Notes: a model not told the origin generated them from the sequence alone. A DNA stretch of 64,000 nt from Phycisphaerales bacterium (GCA_014238205.1 JABABM010000001.1:1-64000), one strand, 5' to 3'. Numbered from the stretch's first letter, positions 8,795-16,864 are shown. Made by a program: numbers and translations.

Positions 8795-9259
8795 GTGCTT
8801 TTTACAGGCGAATACGAATACACGATCGACGCAAAGCAGCGTCTTGCCATTCCGTCAGACCTTCGTGGGCGACTCGACCCGAAGGTCCACGGACTGGCCT
8901 TTTACATTGCTCCTGGGCAGGAGGGTTCCCTGTGGCTTTGGCCGGAACTGACCTTCGAGGCCATGGCCATGGCTGGGGAACAGTCCCTGATTCCGGACGA
9001 GGAACTCCTGGAATACGAGCAGCTGCTCTATTCGCAGGCGACCCGGGTGGATATGGACAAGTCGGGCAGGATCCGGATTCCAGAACGCATGCTCAAGATG
9101 GCCGACCTGGGTTCGTCCGTGGTCGTACTTGGAGTCAAGGATCATCTCGAGGTTCGCGATCCTCAACGTTGGGAACAACTCCGGGAGAAGAAGTTCACGC
9201 AGCAGGCCGAGATCATGCTGCGTGCAAGGCGAGCCATACAGAAACAACGAGAAGAATAG
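8795..9259 (+). CDS. mraZ: Transcriptional regulator MraZ
   Basis: 154 residues of the MraZ/AbrB-like family. The double swapped-hairpin layout is present: FTGEYEYTIDAKQRLAIPSDLR at 3-24 and a second copy, TRVDMDKSGRIRIPERML, near 86-103. MraZ is a DNA-binding ring protein that normally sits first in the division and cell-wall cluster and represses its own promoter. Here the start is a GTG at 8795 with AGGA ten bases upstream, and MraZ boxes lie just ahead. No rsmH or fts gene follows; the next gene is csrA on the other strand. The C terminus is a basic, helical tail rich in Lys, Arg and Gln. Confidence 0.95.
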   Translation: MLFTGEYEYTIDAKQRLAIPSDLRGRLDPKVHGLAFYIAPGQEGSLWLWPELTFEAMAMAGEQSLIPDEELLEYEQLLYSQATRVDMDKSGRIRIPERMLKMADLGSSVVVLGVKDHLEVRDPQRWEQLREKKFTQQAEIMLRARRAIQKQREE

Positions 9260-9759
9260 GTTGCTTCGTGCCTTCAACGAATCGCTTCTATGGAAACCAC
9301 GGACTCATCACAGATGAGAACTGCAGTTACATCGATGTGAACTCCGGCAAGGGGTTCACATCATTTCGGCATGCATGGATGCGTGCTACTTTCGATACCG
9401 ACGCACGTCGCACGCCACGGATGGCGTGCGTGCGTCACTTCGAAACCAGGTTGGCTGCTGCGATGGAACCGCCAGCACTCAACATGTCGCCGAATGTTCG
9501 ATACAGAGTATTCATGGGGTCAAGGAAGACTCCTCAGGGGCAGGGTCGCCCGGCAAGGATCGCCACAGCGCCTGTCATGTCCGGTTCCCAGTCGAAGCCC
9601 AAGGACGGGCTCGACTGCTGAGGCAGACCAGGGCTGGATGGGTGATCCAGACCTGCTGCCAACCATCGGCGATGACGGTTCGTCCACCCGCGAGCGTCCG
9701 CGTCGAATACCCCTTCCCGGTTCGTGGCGTGCTCCCACTGCACGCCACGGACTTTTTTT
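9260..9759 (+). ncRNA. Candidate structured RNA with GGA-loop hairpins (CsrB-like) or mraZ 3' UTR
   Basis: About 460 bases without a convincing ORF run from the mraZ stop to a strong terminator. I see hairpins at 9304-9318, 9334-9362 (nine-base perfect stem), 9368-9387 (loop ATGGAT), 9400-9436 (stem of 15 pairs with a three-base bulge, loop CGGA), 9454-9476 (loop ATGGAAC) and 9589-9617 (11 pairs with one bulge, loop AAGGAC). In the last four the loop presents GGA, and CATGGATG, CACGGATG and CAAGGACG resemble the CsrA site core CANGGANG. The total number of GGA triplets (10 with the terminator) is near chance; the case rests on their place in loops and on csrA lying next door. No clear own promoter is visible, so it may be cotranscribed with mraZ. 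Sequence landmarks of RNase P RNA, tmRNA or SRP RNA are absent. Confidence 0.5.
9723..9759 (+). terminator. Rho-independent terminator
   Basis: A ten-base perfect stem, CGTGGCGTGC at 9723-9732 with GCACGCCACG at 9740-9749, encloses the loop TCCCACT and is followed after three bases by seven T at 9753-9759. The T run is on the plus strand, so it ends transcription arriving from mraZ or the structured region, not from csrA. Its 3' arm repeats a 12-base sequence also found at 9410-9421. Confidence 0.9.
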
Positions 9760-9770
9760 GGGTTCGCAGC

Positions 9771-9992
9771 TCAGCTCTTCTGGTTTGCAGGTCGAATCTT
9801 GCCAACGATGCTCGGCTTTTCAGCCAGGATCTGCTCGGCAACCTCACGACGGTGCACTTCCACCTCGCGAGGGAAATCCATCGCCAATCGCACACGGTCA
9901 CCCTTGACCGAGGCAACCCTGACAATTCCGATTGGGTTGGCTGGATCGCCAATGACGACCTCTTCGCCTTCTCTTCTCGTTATGACGAGCAT
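9771..9992 (-). CDS. csrA: Carbon storage regulator CsrA
   Basis: 73 residues, the usual CsrA size. It begins MLVITRREGEEVVIGD and keeps the family pattern: IGIVRVASVKGDRVRLAMDFPREVEVHRREV, with the RNA-contacting N-terminal strand and the VHRREV helix entry. CsrA dimers bind GGA motifs in mRNA leaders and alter translation or stability. The start is firmly set by AGGAGG eight bases before ATG; that element itself contains GGA, as expected where CsrA represses itself. It converges on the mraZ transcript and has its own promoter. No fliW gene is adjacent. Confidence 0.96.
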   Translation of the reverse strand: MLVITRREGEEVVIGDPANPIGIVRVASVKGDRVRLAMDFPREVEVHRREVAEQILAEKPSIVGKIRPANQKS

Positions 9993-10032
9993 GCCTCGGA
10001 CCTCCTGCCGATGTGGTCATGCCATCTTCCGC

Positions 10033-10091
10033 GGGGCGCCACAGCCCCGAACCACCATTCCAGATTCTACCGTAAACATGGCTGATGCCAA
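10033..10091 (-). promoter_or_regulatory. csrA promoter and leader hairpin
   Basis: Reading the minus strand, TTGGCA (10086-10091) and TAGAAT (10064-10069) are separated by 16 bases, a good sigma-70-type promoter. Transcription should start near 10057 and give a leader of about 65 bases. The leader holds a GGGGC/GCCCC hairpin (10033-10048) and then the AGGAGG element of csrA. Confidence 0.75.
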
Positions 10092-10166
10092 GTCAGACAT
10101 TCAATACAAGCCTGATCCCAGCAGGGCACGGAATCCTGTTAGTGCAATGGCATCAGGAGTTTATGT

Positions 10167-10457
10167 TCAGTTGTCAGTGCTTCTGCCCTGGTCATCAACC
10201 GTTTCAACGGATTGAAAGCCCGGCACATAGGTCTTCAGGTTCTGCTCAATGCCCATTTGGAGGGTCATACTGCTGGAAGGACAGCCCACGCAGGCACCAT
10301 GGAACCTGATCTGTACATGGCCGTCCTCGCTGACGCTGACAAGCTCGATATCACCGCCATCTGATTGGATGGATGGTCTCATCAGTTCGATCACCTTCGT
10401 GACCTGGCTGTGAAGATCGGCATCGTTTCCTGGCATGTCCATGTCTGCATTCGTCAT
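10167..10457 (-). CDS. NifU C-terminal domain iron-sulfur protein
   Basis: A 96-residue stand-alone NifU/NfuA-like domain. The core IELMRPSIQSDGGDIELVSV and the cluster-binding C-x-x-C in GACVGCPSSSMTLQMGIEQNLK are clear. Such proteins carry a 4Fe-4S or 2Fe-2S cluster between two subunits and hand it to target enzymes. The reading frame is open further upstream, but that part runs into the oppositely oriented lipoprotein gene and lacks family similarity. I therefore take ATG at 10457 (MTNADMDM); an ATG six codons later is possible. Confidence 0.88.
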   Translation of the reverse strand: MTNADMDMPGNDADLHSQVTKVIELMRPSIQSDGGDIELVSVSEDGHVQIRFHGACVGCPSSSMTLQMGIEQNLKTYVPGFQSVETVDDQGRSTDN

Positions 10458-10561
10458 GGAGGGGCATGATACGGCAAAGCCCTTTCCCTCGTTCCCCAAC
10501 CCCCGGAAAGGTACACTGCCCAAGTCGATCTGCAGGAACACGGGTTTGGAAAGACGTGGTT

Positions 10562-11995
10562 GTGATTCGAGACACCATCCTTGCATTGCTAGTCCTTGGA
10601 GCATCCTGCCTCGCCTCAGGTGGTTGTTCCACGACGGTGAAGGACCCGCGGGCCGCCCTTGCCGACCGGGGCAGGCACGACAGTGCCCACGTGGTGAGCC
10701 TCCAGGAACTTTCGCGTGATCCCACGCTCGATGCGGCCGACTACACCCTCATCGAGGGCGTAGTCTGGCGGCCCGACTACGGATTGCCGGCTCGCCGCGA
10801 GGCCATCAACCTCCTCTGGGAACGAGATCCTGGGCGTGCAGAAATCCTGTTGCGTCGTCAACTGCCTCGCATGACCAACTGGCCGTGGCTTGTCGAACTC
10901 TGTGACTGGATCGCTGAACGGGATATCGTCGAACTGGACCCGGCATTGATTTCCAGCTGGGGTCGTCCCAGGCCCATGACGCCGGACGAAACGAAACGCC
11001 CCGAGTACCTGGCGCTTGTCAAGATGCATGGGAAGGACAAGGTGCCCGAACTGGTGTTCAACCTGTTCATCGAATCCAACAAGCCTTCGCAGAGAAGCCT
11101 TCGACAGCGCTGCTGGGATCTTCTGCATCGCCTCGGTGAGCGTGAACGGCTCATCGCACTGGCGACCGAGGTGGAGCCTGGAGGCGATGACGTGATGCTT
11201 GCCGACCTGTCGGCAGCCGCCTCGACCTTCGGCATGGTGCCCTACAACAGGGAAGAGATTCTCTGGCTGCACAAGATCAGGCAGCCGGAGCGTGCCCAGT
11301 TCTGGGACGAGGCCGCTGGAGCCATCAAGAATCTTTCAGAACAACGCCGCGAGGAACTGCAGATGCGGGACCTGGCGACCGTTGTCGCGGTCAACAGGCA
11401 TCGAAATGATCTCATGGAGGCGCAGACCTCCATGTTGTACAGGGAACTCGAGAACTACCTCAGTTCACAGAATCACTACACGGAATCCAACCCGGGGATC
11501 GTCGGAGCAAACGAGCGACTGGAACGCCTGTTCACGCACCGGGACAAGTACACGTGGGGAGACCTGGCGGCGATGCAGCTTGCCATCGAGGCTTTCCACT
11601 ATCCGGAGGTTCGATCACACGTCTTCGACTATGCCGATCGCGACCGACTTGATGAAACCACCGAGTACGGAGGCATCCTTGCGCTGGATGAGCAGGGCCG
11701 CTTCGAAATCCTCGAGTTTCTCCCGAACGTCAGGCACCATGACCGAAAGTTCCTGGCTTCCCAGGAGATGTTCGATGCGGGCTATACGGGACTCTTCCAT
11801 TTCCATTTCCACGCGGAGAGTCACAAGAACTCCGACCACGCCGGGCCGGGCCTGGGTGACATGAACTACGCCGACAGCACGCGTGCCAACTGCCTGGTGT
11901 TGACCTTCGTCGATGTGAATCGCATGAACCTGGACTTCTATCGACATGATGGTGTCATCGTCGACCTGGGCACGGTTACCCGGCCACGGAGCTGA
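10562..11995 (+). CDS. Lipoprotein with JAMM-like metallopeptidase C-terminal domain
   Basis: 477 residues. GTG at 10562 has GGAAAG at a good distance and gives a clean lipoprotein signal ending LASGG-C. The middle is helical and unrecognised. The C-terminal 120 residues resemble the JAB/MPN fold: TEYGGILAL (E368), a strand with FLPNVRHHDRKF, then a HxHxH cluster at 413-417 followed by GPGLGDMNYAD. In JAMM enzymes E, HxH and D bind zinc, and here the order is the same though the spacing and the usual HxHPxxxxxS are not exact. Function unknown; if active it would be an envelope zinc hydrolase. Confidence 0.72.
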   Translation: MIRDTILALLVLGASCLASGGCSTTVKDPRAALADRGRHDSAHVVSLQELSRDPTLDAADYTLIEGVVWRPDYGLPARREAINLLWERDPGRAEILLRRQLPRMTNWPWLVELCDWIAERDIVELDPALISSWGRPRPMTPDETKRPEYLALVKMHGKDKVPELVFNLFIESNKPSQRSLRQRCWDLLHRLGERERLIALATEVEPGGDDVMLADLSAAASTFGMVPYNREEILWLHKIRQPERAQFWDEAAGAIKNLSEQRREELQMRDLATVVAVNRHRNDLMEAQTSMLYRELENYLSSQNHYTESNPGIVGANERLERLFTHRDKYTWGDLAAMQLAIEAFHYPEVRSHVFDYADRDRLDETTEYGGILALDEQGRFEILEFLPNVRHHDRKFLASQEMFDAGYTGLFHFHFHAESHKNSDHAGPGLGDMNYADSTRANCLVLTFVDVNRMNLDFYRHDGVIVDLGTVTRPRS

Positions 11996-12024
11996 CTCGC
12001 CTCCCGCCACGGACACACGCAACG

Positions 12025-13467
12025 GTGCTCCCACTGATTCCGATCCTGCTTGTGATGGCCGTCCTGGCTGCCGATGCGGGCATGGTCCTGGAGCTGCCCG
12101 GGCCGGAACCCGGGACAGGGCTGGTCGTGCTGTTGACATTGCTCCCGACCATCCTGGTGGTTCTTGTTGCCGGCACGTGGCTTTCGAGGGTTGATCGGAG
12201 TATTGCCCAGGGACGTTGCCGGTCGCTTGAGGGTGCGCACCGTGTTCGAACCGGTGCGACGTGGCTCATCCTCTTCAACTACCTCGCTGCCATGCTGCTG
12301 CTCGGGTGGCTGGATGTTTCAAGGCTCATCAGCGAGTCCTGGCTCATTCTCGAGGCGCTGGTTGCCATGGGGCCTGCCGTCCTGGGGCTGCTTGCCCTCT
12401 GGTGGTCGTGGTATCCCATCGAGCGTCGACTTCGAGACGCGCGGATGTTGCGTCAGGTCGAGGAGGGGCTGCCGGGGCATGCGGCCCCGGGTCGTTGTGC
12501 ATATGTACTTGCCCAGTTGCGTATCAACATCCTGCTGCTCCTGGTTCCGATGCTCCTGATCATCGGGGCCGTGGACTGGATCGAGATGGGCATGGAGGCC
12601 CCGGGAGAGGGCGGGGCTTCGACCTGGGATGGCCTGCTCTTTGGAATCCTGGCGTTCGTGGTCGCCATGGGCATTCTCGTGCTCACGCCACTGCTGGCCA
12701 GGTCGCTCCTGGGGCTTCGTCCCATGCCACCTGGCGAAGTGCGAGACGACATGGAGCGCATCTGCACACGCCATGGTGTCCGGGTACGTCAGATCATGCT
12801 CTGGCGCACAGGTGGCATGGTGGTCAATGCCGCCGTCATGGGGTTCATCCCTCGTATTCGGTACCTTCTCCTGACGGATGCCTTGCTGGAGCAGCTTCCT
12901 CGCAGGCATGTACTGGCCGTCATGGGGCACGAGGTGGGGCACGTGCGTCGTCGCCACATGCTCACGCTGTTCCTTTCGCTCTTTGCAATCGTGGCCATGG
13001 CGGAACTGGCGATCTCGGGAGCCAAGGGGCTCTGGCCCTGGTTCCTGGCAGGGGGTACGGCCGAAGACGATCTGCTGCACCTGGCCCTTGGACTGTTGAT
13101 CGTGCTTCCCTGCTTCGGCTGGGTTTCCAGACGCATCGAGCGACAGGCCGATACCTTTGCAGTGCAGGACCCGAGCATGCATCCTGATCAGACCACTGAA
13201 GAGACCACTCACGGGAACCGGATCAGCCCCGAGGCGGTCGATGCCATGGCCGGATCGCTGGAGTTGATCGCCTCGCTGCATGGCATCCAGCCTCGTCGTC
13301 GCAGTTGGCGTCATGGCGCCATTGCCTGGCGTTGCAACTACCTCCGGACGCTCGTGGGCCGGCCGTGTGAGGGTCTTGTCATTGACCGAACCATCCGCAG
13401 GATCCTCCGAGGCTCCGTGGTCGTGCTGCTTGTCGCGGTCGTGATCCAGGCGGGGTTCCTGTCATGA
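12025..13467 (+). CDS. M48-type membrane zinc metallopeptidase
   Basis: 480 residues. At least six hydrophobic segments fill the first 240 residues. HEVGHVRRRH at 302-311 is the zinc motif HExxH, and RRIERQADTFAVQD further on supplies the third ligand Glu in the ExxxD pattern of the M48 family (HtpX/Ste24-like). These proteases cut in or near the membrane, often in quality control. GTG at 12025 is the first usable start, with poor Shine-Dalgarno support. The stop overlaps the dapF ATG as ATGA, a sign of translational coupling. Confidence 0.9.
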   Translation: MLPLIPILLVMAVLAADAGMVLELPGPEPGTGLVVLLTLLPTILVVLVAGTWLSRVDRSIAQGRCRSLEGAHRVRTGATWLILFNYLAAMLLLGWLDVSRLISESWLILEALVAMGPAVLGLLALWWSWYPIERRLRDARMLRQVEEGLPGHAAPGRCAYVLAQLRINILLLLVPMLLIIGAVDWIEMGMEAPGEGGASTWDGLLFGILAFVVAMGILVLTPLLARSLLGLRPMPPGEVRDDMERICTRHGVRVRQIMLWRTGGMVVNAAVMGFIPRIRYLLLTDALLEQLPRRHVLAVMGHEVGHVRRRHMLTLFLSLFAIVAMAELAISGAKGLWPWFLAGGTAEDDLLHLALGLLIVLPCFGWVSRRIERQADTFAVQDPSMHPDQTTEETTHGNRISPEAVDAMAGSLELIASLHGIQPRRRSWRHGAIAWRCNYLRTLVGRPCEGLVIDRTIRRILRGSVVVLLVAVVIQAGFLS

Positions 13468-14279
13468 CGACTTCCTGCCACGTGACGACGATGCAGGGCC
13501 TTGGCAATGTGCTGCACATCATCAAGTCAGGGGACATGCCTGCCTCGAACCAGGAGCAGTTCCTTCAGCGCCTCTTCAGTGAGAAGCCAGCCGATGGCCT
13601 GCTTGCCCATGGGCCAGGCGGCAGGGTCGAGACCTGGAACCGTGATGGATCAGCGGCCGAGTTGTGCGGCAATGGATTGCGATGCCTTGCGCGCCTTGGC
13701 ATTGAGGAAGGCTGGCTTGATCCGGGAAGCGGCCAGTTGCAGACGGATGCGGGTGTGCATTCGATTTGCAGTACGGCCGATGGCGGCATCTCGATCTCGA
13801 TGCCAATGCCCTGCCCAGGTCCTGCGGCGGTGGGCATGAAGGAGGGCGAACTTGAGACCCAAGGGGATGCGGCGCTGTTGCAGTGGGAGGGGAGCGAGCT
13901 GCAGCTGCATCTTGTTGCCACGGGCAACCCGCACGCGGTCCTTTTCATTGAAGCCCAGGAGCATGCGGCGATGCTTGCCGAGCTTGGCCCGGCGCTTCAG
14001 CAGCACGCGGCCTTCCCGGCGGGCATCAATGTGCATTGTGCGGGCATCGAAACTGCCGGGATGGTGTTGTCATCCTGGGAGCGAGGCGTTGGTGTGACGC
14101 AGGCCTGCGCAACGGGCGCTACGGCGGCGGTCTACGCGGCAAGCGCGGCGGGACTGCTCGAAGGAGCATGCACGGTCCACATGCCAGGTGGAGCGTTGAT
14201 TGTCGAACTGGATGACACGGCCGCCTGGAACACCGGCCCGGCTGAGTATGTTGAGCGATGGGTTTCAGTCTCAGGGTGA
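13464..14279 (+). CDS. dapF: Diaminopimelate epimerase
   Basis: 271 residues. DapF turns LL- into meso-diaminopimelate using two cysteines; both are present, C68 in ELCGNGLRC and C215 in QACATGATAA. GNPHAV and the GNVL motif near the N terminus fit the family. Product feeds lysine and murein synthesis. It overlaps the M48 peptidase gene by four bases, and its stop overlaps the 3' end of the convergent C45-like gene by nine bases. The N-terminal region is a little shorter than typical proteobacterial versions. Confidence 0.93.
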   Translation: MTTSCHVTTMQGLGNVLHIIKSGDMPASNQEQFLQRLFSEKPADGLLAHGPGGRVETWNRDGSAAELCGNGLRCLARLGIEEGWLDPGSGQLQTDAGVHSICSTADGGISISMPMPCPGPAAVGMKEGELETQGDAALLQWEGSELQLHLVATGNPHAVLFIEAQEHAAMLAELGPALQQHAAFPAGINVHCAGIETAGMVLSSWERGVGVTQACATGATAAVYAASAAGLLEGACTVHMPGGALIVELDDTAAWNTGPAEYVERWVSVSG

Positions 14280-15332
14280 CAGGTCTACCCAGGTGCCCTG
14301 GTCCGAGGGGCCGCGGCAGGCGTGGAAGCGTCGCTCACTCGGCACGCCGATAGCGCAGGCAATCGTGGCCGAAGGATCGTCATCATCCGGATGGCGGCTG
14401 ATCGACAACAGCCCGTCACTCCGGTCGGCCAGCAACCGGCGAATCGACTCAACATCATGCTGCCCGCCTGCAAGCAGGTCCTCGGCGCGACGACACCGAT
14501 GCTGGCTGCTCTCGCTCGGTGGCTCCGCGTCGACATGACCCTGCGCAAGACAGTGATTCGTCTGCACGATGGGTTGATCGTCCATCACCCGCGTGATGCA
14601 CGTCGTCGAGGTCGTCTCAAGCTGCGTTCCGCCATGCTCATCGGCCAGCCAGAAGGTGTGCGCCGCCATGCGGTCGGCTCCCGCAATCACGCCCGCTGCA
14701 TCGGCTTGCGTCCGCTCGCGAATCGCCCGGTGCAGCAGGTTCGTGTACGCGATGCCCATGCGCACATCACGCGTCTTGAGGTTCGTGGTCCCAACCCACA
14801 GCCCATGTTCATTCATCCCCAGGATCGTCGGCCCGCCGGCAATCGTGATGCCCACCGTCGCAGGCCCCGACTCGGGTCGACGATGCACGCAGACCACGTT
14901 GGGAAGGTCGGTGCAGTTGAGATCCCATGTCTGGGCCGCTAGCACTTGGCCACCTGCGCTGAAGGCGGGGGGGATCATCAGCGACGTGCACCCTTCATCC
15001 GCACCGGTGCTACCAAAGTGCACCAGGTCACGCGTGTCCGTCACGTTCACTACCGCGATCAGCAGCGATGGCTCCACGCCGGCGCCCTCCGCGGTTGCAA
15101 CCAGTTCATCGCACCCATCCTTGTCCCATGCGGCAAGCGCCTCGAGCATGGCACTGCCGGTGGCCTGCAACTGGTCGACACCATTTGAAACACCACGCTC
15201 GCTGAAATACCCCTTGGCCTCCCGGAGGCGATTCTCGAGCATCGAATGCACGTGATCGGCAACGGCCTCGCCGTACTGTCGGCCCATGTCAGCCGGGGTG
15301 CCCTGGATGTCTATACGTGGAAGTTCATACAT
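14271..15332 (-). CDS. C45-family (acyltransferase/NTN) hydrolase-like protein
   Basis: 353 residues similar to the C45 peptidase / isopenicillin-N acyltransferase-like class. The family's self-processing cysteine is seen in DEGCTSLMIPP, followed by AQTWDLNC and GITIAGGPTILGMNEHGLWVGTTNL, all standard landmarks. Members cleave themselves after folding and then hydrolyse or transfer acyl groups on amides. I chose the ATG at 15332 because AGGA stands nine bases upstream; an earlier start would add 12 basic residues. Natural substrate unknown. Confidence 0.85.
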   Translation of the reverse strand: MYELPRIDIQGTPADMGRQYGEAVADHVHSMLENRLREAKGYFSERGVSNGVDQLQATGSAMLEALAAWDKDGCDELVATAEGAGVEPSLLIAVVNVTDTRDLVHFGSTGADEGCTSLMIPPAFSAGGQVLAAQTWDLNCTDLPNVVCVHRRPESGPATVGITIAGGPTILGMNEHGLWVGTTNLKTRDVRMGIAYTNLLHRAIRERTQADAAGVIAGADRMAAHTFWLADEHGGTQLETTSTTCITRVMDDQPIVQTNHCLAQGHVDAEPPSESSQHRCRRAEDLLAGGQHDVESIRRLLADRSDGLLSISRHPDDDDPSATIACAIGVPSERRFHACRGPSDQGTWVDLSP

Positions 15333-15420
15333 CAGTCGAATCCTAGCCCTCCTCCATGCCTCCCGCACGCCAGATAAACATCCTCAGCCAGCTTCTTGAA
15401 TCGGTAGAATGGGGGGCCTC

Positions 15421-16863
15421 ATGCCATCTGAACTTCCCAAGACAGCTCAGCACCTCAACCCCCTCGTGGACTGCCCGGATGTCGAGCAGGCCATCGAAAC
15501 CTTGGTAGGGGCCTTGAAACGCCACCAGGCGACGATCACCGGGGTCCGACCCGCGGATCCTGGACGAGTACCCGTACGTGATGAGGCCATGGAACGCCTT
15601 GAAGCCATGCGGGGTCGCCCGGCGTTCTACCCATACATGGGCTCTGGATTCGGTCGTGGACCATTCGTGCAGCTGGCAGATGGATCCGTCAAGTGGGACA
15701 TGATCACCGGCATCGGGGTCCATGGCTTCGGTCACGGAGATCCCGATCTCGTCGAGACCGCTCTGGGAGCAGCCCTGGGTGACACGGTCATGCAGGGCAA
15801 CCTCCAGTGCAATGAACAGGCGGTGCTCTTTGCCGAGGAACTGCTTGCGGCTGCCAAGCCGGGAACCAGCCTGTCGCACTGTTTCACCTGTACATCCGGA
15901 ACGCTGGCCAATGAGAATGCCCTGAAGATCTGCATGCAACATCGCAATGGTGCGCCCCGCGTTCTGGCCTTCGACCACAACTTCATGGGTCGCACGGTCA
16001 GCATGTCGCAGATCAGTGAGATTCCCAGCGGCCGTGTCGGGCTCGCCTCGAATACGCTGGTTGATTACCTTCCATTTCTCGACCAGCAGGATCCAGAGGG
16101 GTCCCTGCAGCGAACCATGGACGCGCTTGAACTCTTCCTGTGGCGCTATCCCGATCAGCACGCGTGCATCGTGATGGAACTCGTGCAGGGCGAGGGTGGG
16201 TTCAATGTTGCCACTGCCGACTACGTCCGTCCCATCGCGGAACGATGTCGGGCCGCGGGTATCCCCGTCTGGTTCGACGAAGTCCAGTCCTTTGGTCGTA
16301 CGGAACAGATGTTCCGATACCAGGCGCTGGGTATCGAGGACTGCATCGACATGCTTACGGTCGGCAAGATGACTCAGGTCTGCGCTACGCTCTACACGGC
16401 GGAACTGAATCCGAACCCCGGCCTCCTCAGCGCGACGTTCCTGGGGAGCACGGTCGGCCTGTCGGTGGGGCGGCGCATCATCCAGCGACTGCTCGAGAGT
16501 GATTCCTATGGTGAAGATGGTCGCCACGCCCGGCTCTTCAACGCCTTCAGGACGGGATGCGAAGAACTCATCCAGCGACACCCCCAGTACTTCCCCGAGG
16601 TCGAAACCACCTGCCGAACCCCGCAATGTCCCTTCCCGCTTGTCGGTGGAACCGGCGGCATGATGCGCCTGACACCCTACGGGGGGAAACTTTCCGAAAT
16701 GAAGCCGTTCATTCAGCGGCTCTACGATCGTGGCGTCGTCGCCTTCTCCTGCGGCCATGGACCTACGCACCTTCGATTCCTCCCGCCTGTGGGCGTGCTG
16801 GAAGAGGATGACATCGCGTCCGTCCTTGCGATCGTCGAGGATGCATTGGACCCCGGGGCCTGA
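15421..16863 (+). CDS. Class III PLP aminotransferase
   Basis: About 480 residues, longer than the 400-residue AstC/ArgD enzymes. The PLP site is recognisable: CTSGTLANENALK, WFDEVQSFGRT (the Asp that binds the pyridine nitrogen) and MLTVGKMTQ (the Schiff-base Lys). It lies one base upstream of astA, so an omega-amino donor such as succinylornithine is the obvious guess, but the length and sequence are not a typical AstC. Start is ATG 15421 rather than 15409 because a G-rich element precedes it. Related class III enzymes act on ornithine, lysine or beta-alanine. Confidence 0.85.
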   Translation: MPSELPKTAQHLNPLVDCPDVEQAIETLVGALKRHQATITGVRPADPGRVPVRDEAMERLEAMRGRPAFYPYMGSGFGRGPFVQLADGSVKWDMITGIGVHGFGHGDPDLVETALGAALGDTVMQGNLQCNEQAVLFAEELLAAAKPGTSLSHCFTCTSGTLANENALKICMQHRNGAPRVLAFDHNFMGRTVSMSQISEIPSGRVGLASNTLVDYLPFLDQQDPEGSLQRTMDALELFLWRYPDQHACIVMELVQGEGGFNVATADYVRPIAERCRAAGIPVWFDEVQSFGRTEQMFRYQALGIEDCIDMLTVGKMTQVCATLYTAELNPNPGLLSATFLGSTVGLSVGRRIIQRLLESDSYGEDGRHARLFNAFRTGCEELIQRHPQYFPEVETTCRTPQCPFPLVGGTGGMMRLTPYGGKLSEMKPFIQRLYDRGVVAFSCGHGPTHLRFLPPVGVLEEDDIASVLAIVEDALDPGA

Positions 16864-16864
16864 C

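Noticed and set aside
9260-9759. RNase P RNA, tmRNA or SRP RNA
   Set aside because: The GAGGAAAGTCC and ACAGAA landmarks of RNase P, the tag frame and T arm of tmRNA and the GGAAGCAGCC-type SRP loop are not present on either strand as far as I can read.
9375-10085. 236- and 178-residue plus-strand frames over the structured region and csrA
   Set aside because: Their sequences show no fold or family pattern, run through a strong terminator and the csrA gene, and have no ribosome site.
10458-10604. N-terminal extension of the NifU-domain gene
   Set aside because: The extra frame overlaps the divergent lipoprotein gene and its sequence does not fit the family.
12319-13314. 331-residue minus-strand frame
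   Set aside because: Antisense to the M48 peptidase; His/Gln-rich sequence typical of reverse-read membrane genes.
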